A stretch of 64,000 nt of DNA, taken from the NCBI GenBank assembly GCA_018105865.1, contig CM030859.1, positions 4,578,343 through 4,642,342 on the forward strand. Reading direction: 5' to 3'. Source of the DNA: Metaphire vulgaris. Lineage: Eukaryota > Annelida > Clitellata > Crassiclitellata > Megascolecidae. Of this stretch, positions 1 through 10,253 are shown piece after piece. Position numbers and translations under genes: made by a program. Every line of letters begins with the position of its first letter. The stretch's first letter is position 1. The notes beneath the pieces are model-generated. The model ran no database searches, had not been told where the DNA came from, and worked only from the letters and a program-made list of their open reading frames with translations.

Positions 1-1440
1 GATGACACCACCTTATTAATGTAACGTATTGTAATGTATGCTTATTGTAATCAAATTGATTTCTATAGCGCTCTACGTGTTTCGAACCATTGCCTGATAT
101 GGTAGTAATGGTTCTCTTGTTGAATCCATAGCGATGAGACCAATCAACTGGCGTACACTTACAGTGTAACAGTTTTGAGTTAGCATAAACAACGTTAATA
201 AAATCTGGATGAATTGAAATTCATGATTTATTTGGACAAGATAATTCGTGATCTTACCACAGATTTGGGTTTGACAATGGAATGGGGAATTACGATTGAA
301 ATTTGATGCGACCATCGACTGATGCCAAGTGCATTACTAAAAGGGCGCCACAGAAGCTTACTAATAATATTAATAATAGCAATGCAGTTTTGTCCAAAAG
401 TCTATATTGGGTTTTTCATAGCCTCGTCATATTTTAATCAATAGCGAAAACTTAAACAGTTAAACATGGCAAAACAATTATGTCAGGGTGTTTTGGAGAA
501 TAACATTATTTAAGGGTTTTTCTTAGCCACAATCAAAATTCTAGCGGGATAGTTTTGGAGGAAGTAGAGATTGAGGTGAAGGGGAAGAGAGTTCTTGCGC
601 GCGTAGCCATATTGTCAAGACGTTGATTTATGTTCTTGTGAAAATCCATCTTTGTTCTTATTAAACTGCTAAAATTCGAAACATCGTCATTGGTAGCAAA
701 GTTTGTGTCAGCGTGGACAGGACAAACGGCAGCGGTAACAAATCAATAGGCGATAAAACAGCAGGAAATCACACGGCGACGCTGCTCAGGTAAGCAGCTG
801 AGAAATCAATCTGTAACGTATGCTACGCAACCTAATTTTCTCGTTAAGCATCAAAGGAAGCGTATACAGAATTCTGAGTTCCAGTGACAGGCAAATGCGA
901 CAGCAATAATCAGTTCGTTCTTCCAGAACCGGTGCTGAAGTTCATCTTATGTGCGATTTGCCATTTAAGAAACTGCACTTAGGCCTAAATTAGATCAATA
1001 AAGACCAACATTTACACGATATTTAAGTAGAATTTAGAAGGCATAATACTACAGCAAATGCATATTTTCCGGACCGCAGAAATTACAGCATTAGACTAAG
1101 TTCAAAACATAAAACTCTCGTGAAAACTTTCGGGAACAACGTTTACGCACGTTCAAGGAGAAAAATGGTGTTAGTAACTTATTCACAAAATTGCATATAG
1201 GAGTATCCAAAACAATCTCTATGGTCACTGATCTATGCCCACCAGCAAGAAATCTGCTTCTGCCATTGGCGTCTATTAATAGACGACAATGGTTTCTATG
1301 GTTTCAGCCCACCAGTGGGCGGAGCAACCGGACTTTGTTGGTAAACACTGGATACCCCTATATTGGAATGTGCGGAATTTGCGTCATTGCATGCTTTTTC
1401 CGTCTTCTGAAGATTGCGTCTTCCGAGAGTTAATATTATT
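1..1440. other. No recognisable gene
   Basis: AT-rich, with several short ORFs but no family resemblance, no clear repeat ends and no tandem repeats seen. Confidence 0.4.
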
Positions 1441-1444
1441 GGTT

Positions 1445-1700
1445 TGTTTCTAACAGCAGACTAGTATAGTTTCTTCTTCTTTGTATGTCTTCATCTATCT
1501 GAGGATTGACAGTCATTTTCATCCAATTCTTTCTGTCTTCCGCCGCTCTTTTAAATGTTCTACAGTTCTTTGTGTTTGTTAAGCCATCCAGCTTCTTCTT
1601 GGTCGCCCCTTTCCCTTATTCCTTCTATTCTATCTTCCATTATTATCAGAGGTAGGTCTCCGGTCGAACATCTCATGATGTGACCACCGTAGGACTTTTT
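1445..1700 (-). pseudogene. LINE reverse-transcriptase C-terminal remnant
   Basis: Read on the - strand it gives YGGHIMRCSTG and, further on, GIRERGRPRRSW, the hallmark of the C-terminal tail of many LINE polyproteins, then a stop. It is truncated on both sides. The subfamily is not determined. Confidence 0.65.
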
Positions 1701-1786
1701 CTTATTATTATTTTTCTCCTATCCAGGTTACTGCTGTTTTCCTTCCTTCTAGGACTTTCGTTTGTTTTTGCAAATGTCGGTCGCGC

Positions 1787-2190
1787 ATTTGACGGGTAAC
1801 CAAAAGGCAAGGAAAACGTATTCCAACCATTTTGCTCTGAAACTCCACTAACAATAGGGATCTCTGAGAGGAGGACAGAATTTATTCAGTAAACCTGGCG
1901 GTTAAACGATTTTGCCATATTCATAAGAATTTTTAACACGCGTAATAATAGGTATGTTAATGACAAAAATGTAAAAGATACTTTTAAGAGATTTCAATAT
2001 CAATTTCTCTAATTTTGTCTTATTTGTTAATGTATGAATAATTTGCCTGATACATATACCATATTTTCAGTCAAATTGAATCAGAGCTTTTGTTTTGCCA
2101 TTTATTCAAAACTCAGAAGATTCTTTTCAACTAACGTTCGCCAGATGGCCGAATGCATTTTTTGGATATTACATGCTATGATTAGGGCCC
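1787..2190 (+). repeat. Interior copy of the 811-bp hAT-like repeat family
   Basis: It shares CCATTTTGCTCTGAAACTCC, the ATTCAAAACTCAGAAGATTC stretch and CGTTCGCCAGATGG with 13660-14020, 19321-20131 and 50472-51285. It lacks the terminal modules of the two full-length copies. Confidence 0.7.
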
Positions 2191-2224
2191 TCATACTGTG
2201 TGCGAAAGTAATGTTAGCACAGTG

Positions 2225-2530
2225 TAAGTAAGTAAGTAAACTAGATATTTATATTGCGCTTGTTCAGATGCTGTTGACAAGCGCATTACAATGTCAAAGA
2301 ATAGACGATCCATGGCATGCACAGAACACATGCTGGCAGCCGCACAGTGTAGGCGCCAAACCGGGATCGGAGTTGTAATGTCGGTCTTCGGCGGTTGCCG
2401 GTCGGTGTTGGCAAAGGACGACATCGGCTGCGGATAACGAGATGGTGAAATTGCTGTGGTTGAGACAGGCGACCATGTTGGTTGTAAACACCTGCTCTCT
2501 TCGTTCATTGAATACGTTAGCGATCACTGA
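2225..2530 (-). repeat. SINE-like element with L2-type 3' tail
   Basis: On the - strand it ends in GCGCAATATAAAT followed by a (TTAC)n tail. Tails of this type (GCGCTATAGAAAT or ATATAAAT, then TTAC repeats) recur at 24.72, 27.46, 34.74, 43.88 and 44.26 kb. Mobilisation by the L2-like LINEs is inferred. Confidence 0.5.
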
Positions 2531-2859
2531 TGTGAGTATCCCAGGGTGGACCCCTGTCTCCCAACAACAGTGCCGACCCTAGCCAAAATGACGCCCCAGC
2601 AAAGCATGCATTTTGGAGTCATCTGCTCCTTCCCAATCGGACCCTCTGTGACATCACGGTTACGACCACCCAGCCCCAATCATAAATCAGCCAAAGAATT
2701 GCGCTAAAACAGAGTTATTTTAAACAAAGTTTTGTTTTTACTATTATACCGTTATTAATATTCAAATCTTCATAATATCAAAACAAAGTTGCGGTTTCTG
2801 AATACTACTAGCAGACGACGGTGCGCTGACGCCAACAGCTAGAGTGGTGTTATTTTGTT

Positions 2860-2905
2860 TAACCCCTTAACCGTGTATTTAACTGTAACTCAGTGGTGTT
2901 ATTTT
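2860..2905 (+). repeat. Fragment of TTAA-bounded miniature element
   Basis: It matches the left half of the element at 10044-10123 (AACCCCTTAACCGTG, ATTTAACTGTAACTCA). The right end is missing. Confidence 0.5.
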
Positions 2906-3179
2906 GTTTAAATAGTTCGTTCGAAAGACAACCTTTTTTTCTTTTGACGCTCTTGTTTGTTTTCATTTTCTGCGAGATTGAGCACCCGATTACTAGTGAC
3001 CATTCACCGTAGGGTTCGAGTTTGACTTCGTTTGAAGTTTTTTTTTTAATTTTTAAATATTTTTATTTATGTTTTAAATTACAATTAGGAAGCATAAATT
3101 AACTCTCACGTCTGGTTAGATAACCGCGTGAACATTGAAATTGGTTTATACATAAAACATAAATATATTTCCCAGTGTT

Positions 3180-3660
3180 AGAGAAGAGGATGCAGAATAG
3201 GAGGATTAACCATCAATAATTATGCTCTAATGTATGCGGATGATGTGGTTTTGTTGGCATCGAGCGCACAGGAACTTCAAGAACTAGTAAGCAAAATGGA
3301 ACAAGCGAGCGCGAAATATGGGCTTCAGATAAATGTAAAGAAATCAAAAGTATTGAGGACAAACGGAGACAAAATTTCCATAAGGGTGGATCAGAAGTTA
3401 CTGGAAAAAGTGGAAAAATTTACATACCTCGGTGTCATCATATCAGAAAACTGCTTTCTAGAAGAGGAAATAAAAGCCAGACTGACAAAAGGAACGGTTG
3501 CCATCAGAAAAATGAAGAACACATGGAAAGTTTAAAAATATCAGCATTAGAACAAAGAAGAGACTAATAGAAAATGTCGCATGGAGTAAGGCATCATATG
3601 GATGTAAAAGCTGGACTTTGAAGAAATACACAAAATGAATAGAAGCTGTCAAAATGTAAG
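3180..3660 (+). pseudogene. LINE reverse-transcriptase fragment with YADD motif
   Basis: It reads GCRIGGLTINNYALMYADDVVLLAS, here split as GCRIGGLTINNY and ALMYADDVVLL, then KYGLQINVKKSKV and FTYLGVIISE, all standard RT palm/thumb landmarks. Near 3536 the frame breaks and continues as SYGCKSWTLKK in another frame. It lacks the N-terminal RT and the endonuclease. The type resembles RTE/Jockey-like elements; the clade is uncertain. Confidence 0.8.
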
Positions 3661-3662
3661 AT

Positions 3663-3894
3663 GGAGAGAGAGAAGGAGAGAAGCAAAGAGAGAGAGAGAG
3701 AGGGAGAGAGAGAGAGAGAGAGAGAAACCTATGAAGAGGTTTTGCAACTGTCAGATACAGAAAGACGGTTCGTAAACATGTGCAAAATTAAGGAAGCTGC
3801 AGTATTTTCGGAACACGACGGACAGCGGTTAAAGATAAAGCATTAGAACGCTAATAGAAAATGTCAGGCACTGGGAAGCTGGAGGACAATCAGC

Positions 3895-3927
<33 letters not shown>
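3663..3927. repeat. (GA)n tracts 3663-3725 and 3898-3927
   Basis: Two purine dinucleotide tracts flank about 170 bp of unplaced sequence that may be LINE-derived. Confidence 0.85.
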
Positions 3928-3929
<2 letters not shown>

Positions 3930-4740
3930 TAGTAGTGACTAACACTAACACTGAAAAGACAATCTAAATCTAATCGACAATGGACGACTAACACTGGAAA
4001 GGACGAATGGGAAACAAGGATGACGTGGAAGAATGGGCAGGATGACGTGGAAAATGGCCAGCAGCAAATGCCAGCAGCTGTCTAGACATGGTTGGAAGAA
4101 AGAAATTCATGCTGTCACCTCAACTTCAGTTCACGATGGAACAATGAGAAAATTATGATTATGTTAGAATCTACAGTTGTATGTAATATTGGCTTACTAC
4201 TACAAAGTTCGAAATACAAATTGAATCGGAATAACTTGAAAAGGTGCAATAAAATCAAAAAAAATAATTATTATTTAATTTGTTCCTATAAGCGAATGCT
4301 TTGAATTTAAATGAAAATAGGCGTTGTAATTAAATTTTTGGTAAAAATGGCACAAATTGGCGCCCCTTGGATCTTGGCGCTCTAGACAAACTACCTGCTT
4401 TCTCTTTCCCTGTGTCTAAGGCCGGGCCTGCGCTATTGTCACTTTGCACTTTGCGACCACAGCTATGGTATCTAAAGTATTTACGAGCAATTTTTAAGAT
4501 TTAGAGAAAATCGGTTCGCAGAAAAATCTATCGCAATTTTGGCGATAGTTACCAGACTTTGCCGTATCTAGGTCTGCATATGGCTCATCATTTGCGCGTC
4601 CTCGACTCTTAAATTGATACATCGATTGTGTGCGTGTCCTACTCAGGAGACGTCAATTTTTACTGCGTTAATCACACGCAAAGTAACTCTAATGGAATAA
4701 TAGCATATGTACTAATGCACTCTGATTGACCTGGAAACAC
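3930..4740. other. No recognisable gene
   Basis: Nothing beyond short ORFs without family resemblance. Confidence 0.4.
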
Positions 4741-4741
4741 G

Positions 4742-4769
<28 letters not shown>
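4742..4769. repeat. (TA)n microsatellite
   Basis: Uninterrupted TA dinucleotides. Confidence 0.9.
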
Positions 4770-4773
<4 letters not shown>

Positions 4774-5828
4774 TAGATGGATGGATCCCTCAAATAGCAG
4801 CGATTCTAGTGATGATATCTACTGAATGAAGATGAAAGCAGTTGCAGTAGGCGGCGATTGATTTCCATTCGTAACATTTTGTTGTTGATCGAATTTTTGG
4901 AGATTTTACCGCGTTAAATTATTTTTACCATTGTTGAATTGTGTGATATTTAATTTTCTATCGAAGCGTAGTAGCAGTAACTTTGCAATATACAGTACAA
5001 AACAAATTGGCACCACGCGGGTGAGCGATAATAAGGAAGTTTTTCCTCGGAGTATGGTGAACGAAGGCATCACATATTGGGGTATGATGGACCTCCCAAA
5101 TTCTGGGGCAAGACGAATCCATGGGTCCATCTTGCACCAGTATTCAGTAGAGTGAAGTCAATTGAAATCGTGAGACCTGAAGTTGCTAGAAAAGTTGCTA
5201 CTAGTTTAGTGATGGTTTTGAGTAAGCATATATAAGTGCAGAAGGATAAGCAATGTGATTAAATAGGGACCAAGTTACCCCACGTATGGGGCAACACGGA
5301 TCCCTGTGGTTTAAACTTTCAAATTCAGTTTGGTACTGAAATAAACATGCTTAAGCTTTTATTTCTTGTACACTGTCTCATAACTTTATTTACTAGTCGT
5401 AAGTAGTATTAGTGTTTAATCGGATTAATTTAAACCAGTAATAAATAAATGAAATTTAAATTAGCTAGTCCATATTACCCCGCCTTCCCCTGCATGTATA
5501 TACATTTATACAGCACTTGTATGTGTATATATTAACACGCGGTCCCGGTCGACGAGTGCTAGTGCTAATTATACAATTAGATAGCTCGCTGGTTATTCGC
5601 AATCTAAACGCAATATATTAGTATCCATGTAAATGTTAAAGCATTGATAATCGGCGCTGGTAGAATTCCTATGTCTTTGTCACGTCGATGTCATAGTTAT
5701 CAGCATCATTTTAAAACAAGACTTGTCAGGTAAAATGTTTATTAATAAACTATATTATTGAAACTACAGACATGTATAAGAATTAAGTGATCTGACGCAA
5801 TAAAAGCAGGATGCAATAATTGCTTCGT
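4770..5828. other. No recognisable gene
   Basis: AT-rich intergenic sequence. A 74-codon ORF pair on both strands near 4.9-5.15 kb has no family signature. Confidence 0.4.

Positions 5829-5829
<1 letters not shown>

Positions 5830-5901
<72 letters not shown>
5830..5901. repeat. (AAT)n microsatellite
   Basis: Uninterrupted TAA/AAT trinucleotides. Confidence 0.95.
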
Positions 5902-5903
<2 letters not shown>

Positions 5904-6241
5904 TGGATCTTAAGAGGTTTAGTAGGATTTCCTCTGCTTTGAAAACTACTGTCTCCCATGCATCGTTGAGTGTTGGTTGGAGATAGAACTGAAAGGTAAT
6001 GTCTAATATGTCTATGTAAAATGCATGAACTAGTTAAGAAAGAAAATTTTCAAGGTATGACAGATGCTAGCGATAGATGAACTTCCACGATCATATCAGA
6101 TGTCAATACTGGAAAAGTTTTAGATTTAAATCTCCAATTAATAGGATAGATAGGCCTATGTGTTAGTTCTAATGTATTATATTATTATAACGCCTTTTAA
6201 AAAGTATCACATCATTATTGGTACCTAATATTAAAATCTGT

Positions 6242-6356
<115 letters not shown>

Positions 6357-6639
6357 ATAAGTTCCAATAATACAAATATATCATAATGGTATTCTGATTC
6401 CATCTGGAAAATGGACGATTCCATTATGATATATAGTTCCAATACACAGAAGATATCAATTAATTAATGATATTCTGATTCCATCTGGAAAACCTCAGGA
6501 CGATTCCATTATCAGAGTGGAAAACAGCAATACTTCCAGAGGAAAAGGACAGACCGGTAATTAATTAATCATTGAATTTGCATTGACAAACAGTAAGTGA
6601 TTATTTTTCAGACGGTTAACGTAATGTCGTTATTATTTT

Positions 6640-7280
6640 TTCTACAATATAAACTTTTGTAGCAAGATAGCTGGTTTGTTATTCAGTCAACTGGCATACA
6701 GTGGATAAGTTACTTCGTTTTCGGATTAATTTCGATCTCGATATCTTTAAACCGGTCTTATGCAAATATCTCGTGGCTGCGGAGTCTTAATGCACAATAT
6801 CGCAAGTCATCAATGGATGTATCAAGGAGATAGACTTATGCCTTTAATGAACCTGTGTTTTGATCAAGAACCAATCAAGACAGTCCTGAATATAACCCCC
6901 ACCCGCCAATTTGAGGTGCCAGCGACAGGTCAAGCAAATGTTTGTGAAAATGCGGAAAACGATAAAATCACTTTCTCCACGTTAGTTGCAAAGCTTAGAA
7001 AACTGACGATCGGCTTCTGTTGAAAGGTCATGTCCATCTCTGAGTGTTTAACCTGCATTCGTATTATTTTATTTTATTATTAAACAATATCAACTCTTGT
7101 AACAAGTGACTGGCTTAACTGGCATACGATAAGTTAACTTTCGGATTAAATAGCGATATCTTTAAAGTGGTAACTCACTGTAAAATGGACCGCGGAAAGG
7201 CAATATATCAAGAAATGTTTGTAAGTAAAGAGAAAATCACTTTCTCCACGTTAGTTGCAAAGGTTAAAATTTCATTCTGT
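6640..7280 (+). repeat. Imperfect tandem duplication (6640-7010 and 7075-7280)
   Basis: Both copies carry ACTTTTGTAGCAAG/ACTCTTGTAACAAG, the AACTGGCATAC stretch, CGATATCTTTAAA and AATCACTTTCTCCACGTTAG in the same order. The second copy is shortened internally. An 87-codon ORF in the first copy (6760-7023) is not conserved in the second. Confidence 0.7.
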
Positions 7281-7521
7281 TTTAGAGATTTCTTTCTAAA
7301 ACTTACTAAAAATTTGTTTTAGCTTAATAATTTGGTAGCTTTTGAAATTGGCATCTTTATGTATCAAATGCGCCTAAAATAATCTTAAAAAGAAATTTGT
7401 CTGTTTTCGGAGGCTTCAATATATTGCAGAGTTTCAGAGAAAAGCGCCTTCTCTGTATAACGCATCATGAGTCACAGAGCATGACAGTGATTGCCTTCGG
7501 TCAATGCTTTGAAATTAATTT

Positions 7522-7740
7522 CAGAGATGTCCAATGAGTTCCATTTTCTAGAACCCAATCAACCCAACCCATGCCGGTAATATGGTTACTTGACCCAACC
7601 CACCCCATCGCAATACATTACAATTTCTTAAATCATGACTTATTTTCTGACCCAACGCAACTAAACCCACCATTAATATGGAAAAAATCTGACCCAACCC
7701 AACACAATCCGTGGGCTAACCCAACCCGTGGACATCTTTG
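7522..7740. mobile_element. hAT-type miniature element, AACCCA-rich family
   Basis: Termini are CAGAGATGTCCA and GGACATCTTTG with a perfect 8-bp target duplication, ATTAATTT (7514-7521 and 7741-7748). Relatives are at 27703, 36665, 48345, 52956 and 61151. It sits right before the acceptor-like TTTTCCAG and start codon of the orphan receptor. Confidence 0.85.
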
Positions 7741-7756
7741 ATTAATTTTCCAGAGA

Positions 7757-8084
7757 ATGTCTGTAGAATTGAGTGACGCGATGGACGGAAGCGACCGAAA
7801 CTCGACTGCTGTAACGCCTTCGCTGAAAACAGGAGGCGTTCCAGTCATCGGTTACCCAGGACCGATATTCGCAGCCATCCATCTGTCGGCGATCGTTGTC
7901 CTCTCCGTGTCGACCGTCGTCTCCGCCGCGCTGCTGGTGTTCCTCTGTGGCTGCCTGCGCCGCCGTCGCCTCCGCCGCTGCTGCTGCCGCTCTACAAAGT
8001 CGCAGACGGATTATGCCGTCAACGGACAACATGGAGCACCGAGCAGAAATGGACTTCAGATAACGGCCAGGGAAGCTAATACAG
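7757..8084 (+). CDS. Orphan receptor exon 1 (N-terminus, TM1, loop 1)
   Basis: It starts at ATG 7757, which follows a splice-acceptor-like TTTTCCAG, so an upstream non-coding exon is possible. It ends ACAG|GTGAC at 8084 in phase 1. The arginine- and cysteine-rich stretch after TM1 marks the cytoplasmic side. Confidence 0.68.
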
Positions 8085-10152
8085 GTGACCAGTGGCGGTT
8101 CCAGAAATTCTTGGTGGGGCGACGAAAAAAATGTATAGGAAGTTTGAGGGGCGGGGGGATGAAAAGTGAAGAGGAACAATAAAGAAAAGAGAGAAAAAGG
8201 TCATTGTTAGTGTTTTGCCCACTAAATATATTAATGAATCTTGCCAAATAAGGCCGATAAGCAAAAAAGTAGGTAATTTGCAGTAGTAGGTTTTTCACTA
8301 ATTTTATTGAAACTTTTTAATGACTCACCGGAAAATAGGTTGACAAGCAGAAAAAGGGCATCCGGAACCCCGGTGGGGGATGCATCCCCAGTCATCAACA
8401 TGGTGGAACCGCCACTTCCGGTGAACCATCGCACCCGTAAAATGTCGTTTAGTCTACGGTACGGTACTTTGGCACCTCCAATGGAGCCAGCGATTAGAAG
8501 ACGATCTTTTGGAATGGTATAGAATCGAACGGAAAGCGCCCGTCGGGCGATCGACGGCGGCACACGAGGTCGTTCTGGAAGTGGACTGCGGGAGAACGAG
8601 TCGTGCTTTACATCGCAATCTCGGACATCTCTTTGGGAATCAGTCATTTCTTCGATCACGCCTACATGTTCTACACCGGACGCAACCCTCCGGACGCGCT
8701 CTGTTCCTTCTTTGCCTTCCTGCTGCACGAGTTCTCCCTCGCCCAGTGGCTGGTCGTCGTGGCGTCGGCCGTCAGCGCCTGCAGTCTGGTCGTCTTCGGG
8801 AAGAAGATCGCGTTCGGCCGCTGGGACTGGAGACTCCTTGTCTTCGTGTTTCTCGTCCCGTGTATTGTGGGATCGTTCGGGATGATATACCAAGTGCTGG
8901 GCCCGTCGGGAGCCTGGTCGGTGCCACCACCATCTTCATCTTATTATTAAAAACGTAACACGTCTTAGGCTTTCCCCTCACAGTCTGTTCTACCGGCAGT
9001 GGCGTAGCCAGGATTTCCGAAAGTGGAGAGGGGTTATGACCATTCCCAATATCGACAAATCTTCGTCTATTATCCTTCTTGCATTAAATAACCTTGACAA
9101 GTAAACAAAAAAGTTCGTCACCTATTATTTCCCTTCATTATATAACTGTATCAGGCCGTCCCACAATAATGAAACGTAATAGGCAATAATTATTTTTGAA
9201 AAATTATTGTTCGGGCAACCAAAGGGTAACCGGTAACCGCAAACCTTCCCCTCATTTGGCTCCGCCACTCGGTTCTGGAATGACCTGGTCTTTTGCTGAT
9301 GGATTTAGAATAGCATCAGTTCTTATCTTTAGAGCAGAGTTCATCAAACTACGGCTCACGGGCCACATCCTACCCGAGAAAGGTCGGTTTATCCCGCCTG
9401 TCATTTGAAAATGCTTGATAAAACTAACTTTACTTTTGCCTAATTCGGTTTTTTATGAGCTTTTGTTAAATGAATAGGGCCTATGTTGGTTCTCTCAATT
9501 TTCTGTGTGCGCTGCAAGCTGTTTCGCTCATGGCTAACGTAGATTGCTTATTGCTCAACCCAGCTTTATTTTGCTTTTTACCAGACCTTATATATGTTCA
9601 GTGGCGGCTCCAAGATTTGGCAAGTGGGGTAGCGTTGGGGTGGCAACTTCTAAGCATGGGGCCAACCATTTGTTGGTAGATATGTAGTGTGGACTGTGGA
9701 GCAGCCACTGTTTACGTTCTGAACTTCTGACCTGTAAGTATTGAACAGACTGGCTAATCATGCGGTCAGCGCTTGTCAATCTTTCAGTTATTCGATCCAC
9801 CGTTGAGGAACGTTTGGCGGCCTCTGCTTTAGAGTAATAGAACAGGTGCTATCGAAGTGCATAATTATTATTAGCACGTGACTTCTTTTATCTACCAGTG
9901 TTTAGTGCAACAGATACAGTTTTAACCAAGCATTCTGCATTAGTTGTGCTCAAAGCTTAAGCCAAATAAGTGATCGGTATTCTAATACTGAAACCGCACA
10001 CGTCAATTGGACGTCAGCACGTTCAGGCTTCAGGCTGGAAGGTTTAACCCCTTAACCGTGTATTTAACTGTAACTCAATGTAAAATGGACGGGTATATCC
10101 GGGATCCCCAGTTAAGGGGTTAATGCGATTTTGAATTCATTGGTCTGAGTTA

Positions 10153-10189
<37 letters not shown>

Positions 10190-10195
10190 GTGTTG

Positions 10196-10253
<58 letters not shown>

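Noticed and set aside
1191..1433. 80-codon ORF
   Set aside because: It has no recognisable family, no splice context and no distinctive composition.
4906..5155. Overlapping 74-codon ORFs on both strands
   Set aside because: Mirror-image open frames of equal length without motifs; chance is the simpler reading.
6760..7023. 87-codon ORF starting with ATG
   Set aside because: It lies in a duplicated segment whose second copy does not keep the frame, and there is no family motif.
7742..8893. Long - strand ORFs across the orphan receptor region
   Set aside because: They are antisense to exons with transmembrane coding and cross the miniature element.
8307..8958. Two + strand ORFs (8307-8522 and 8509-8958) as separate genes
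   Set aside because: The first lies in a hAT element and intron; the second is an off-frame shadow of receptor exon 2.
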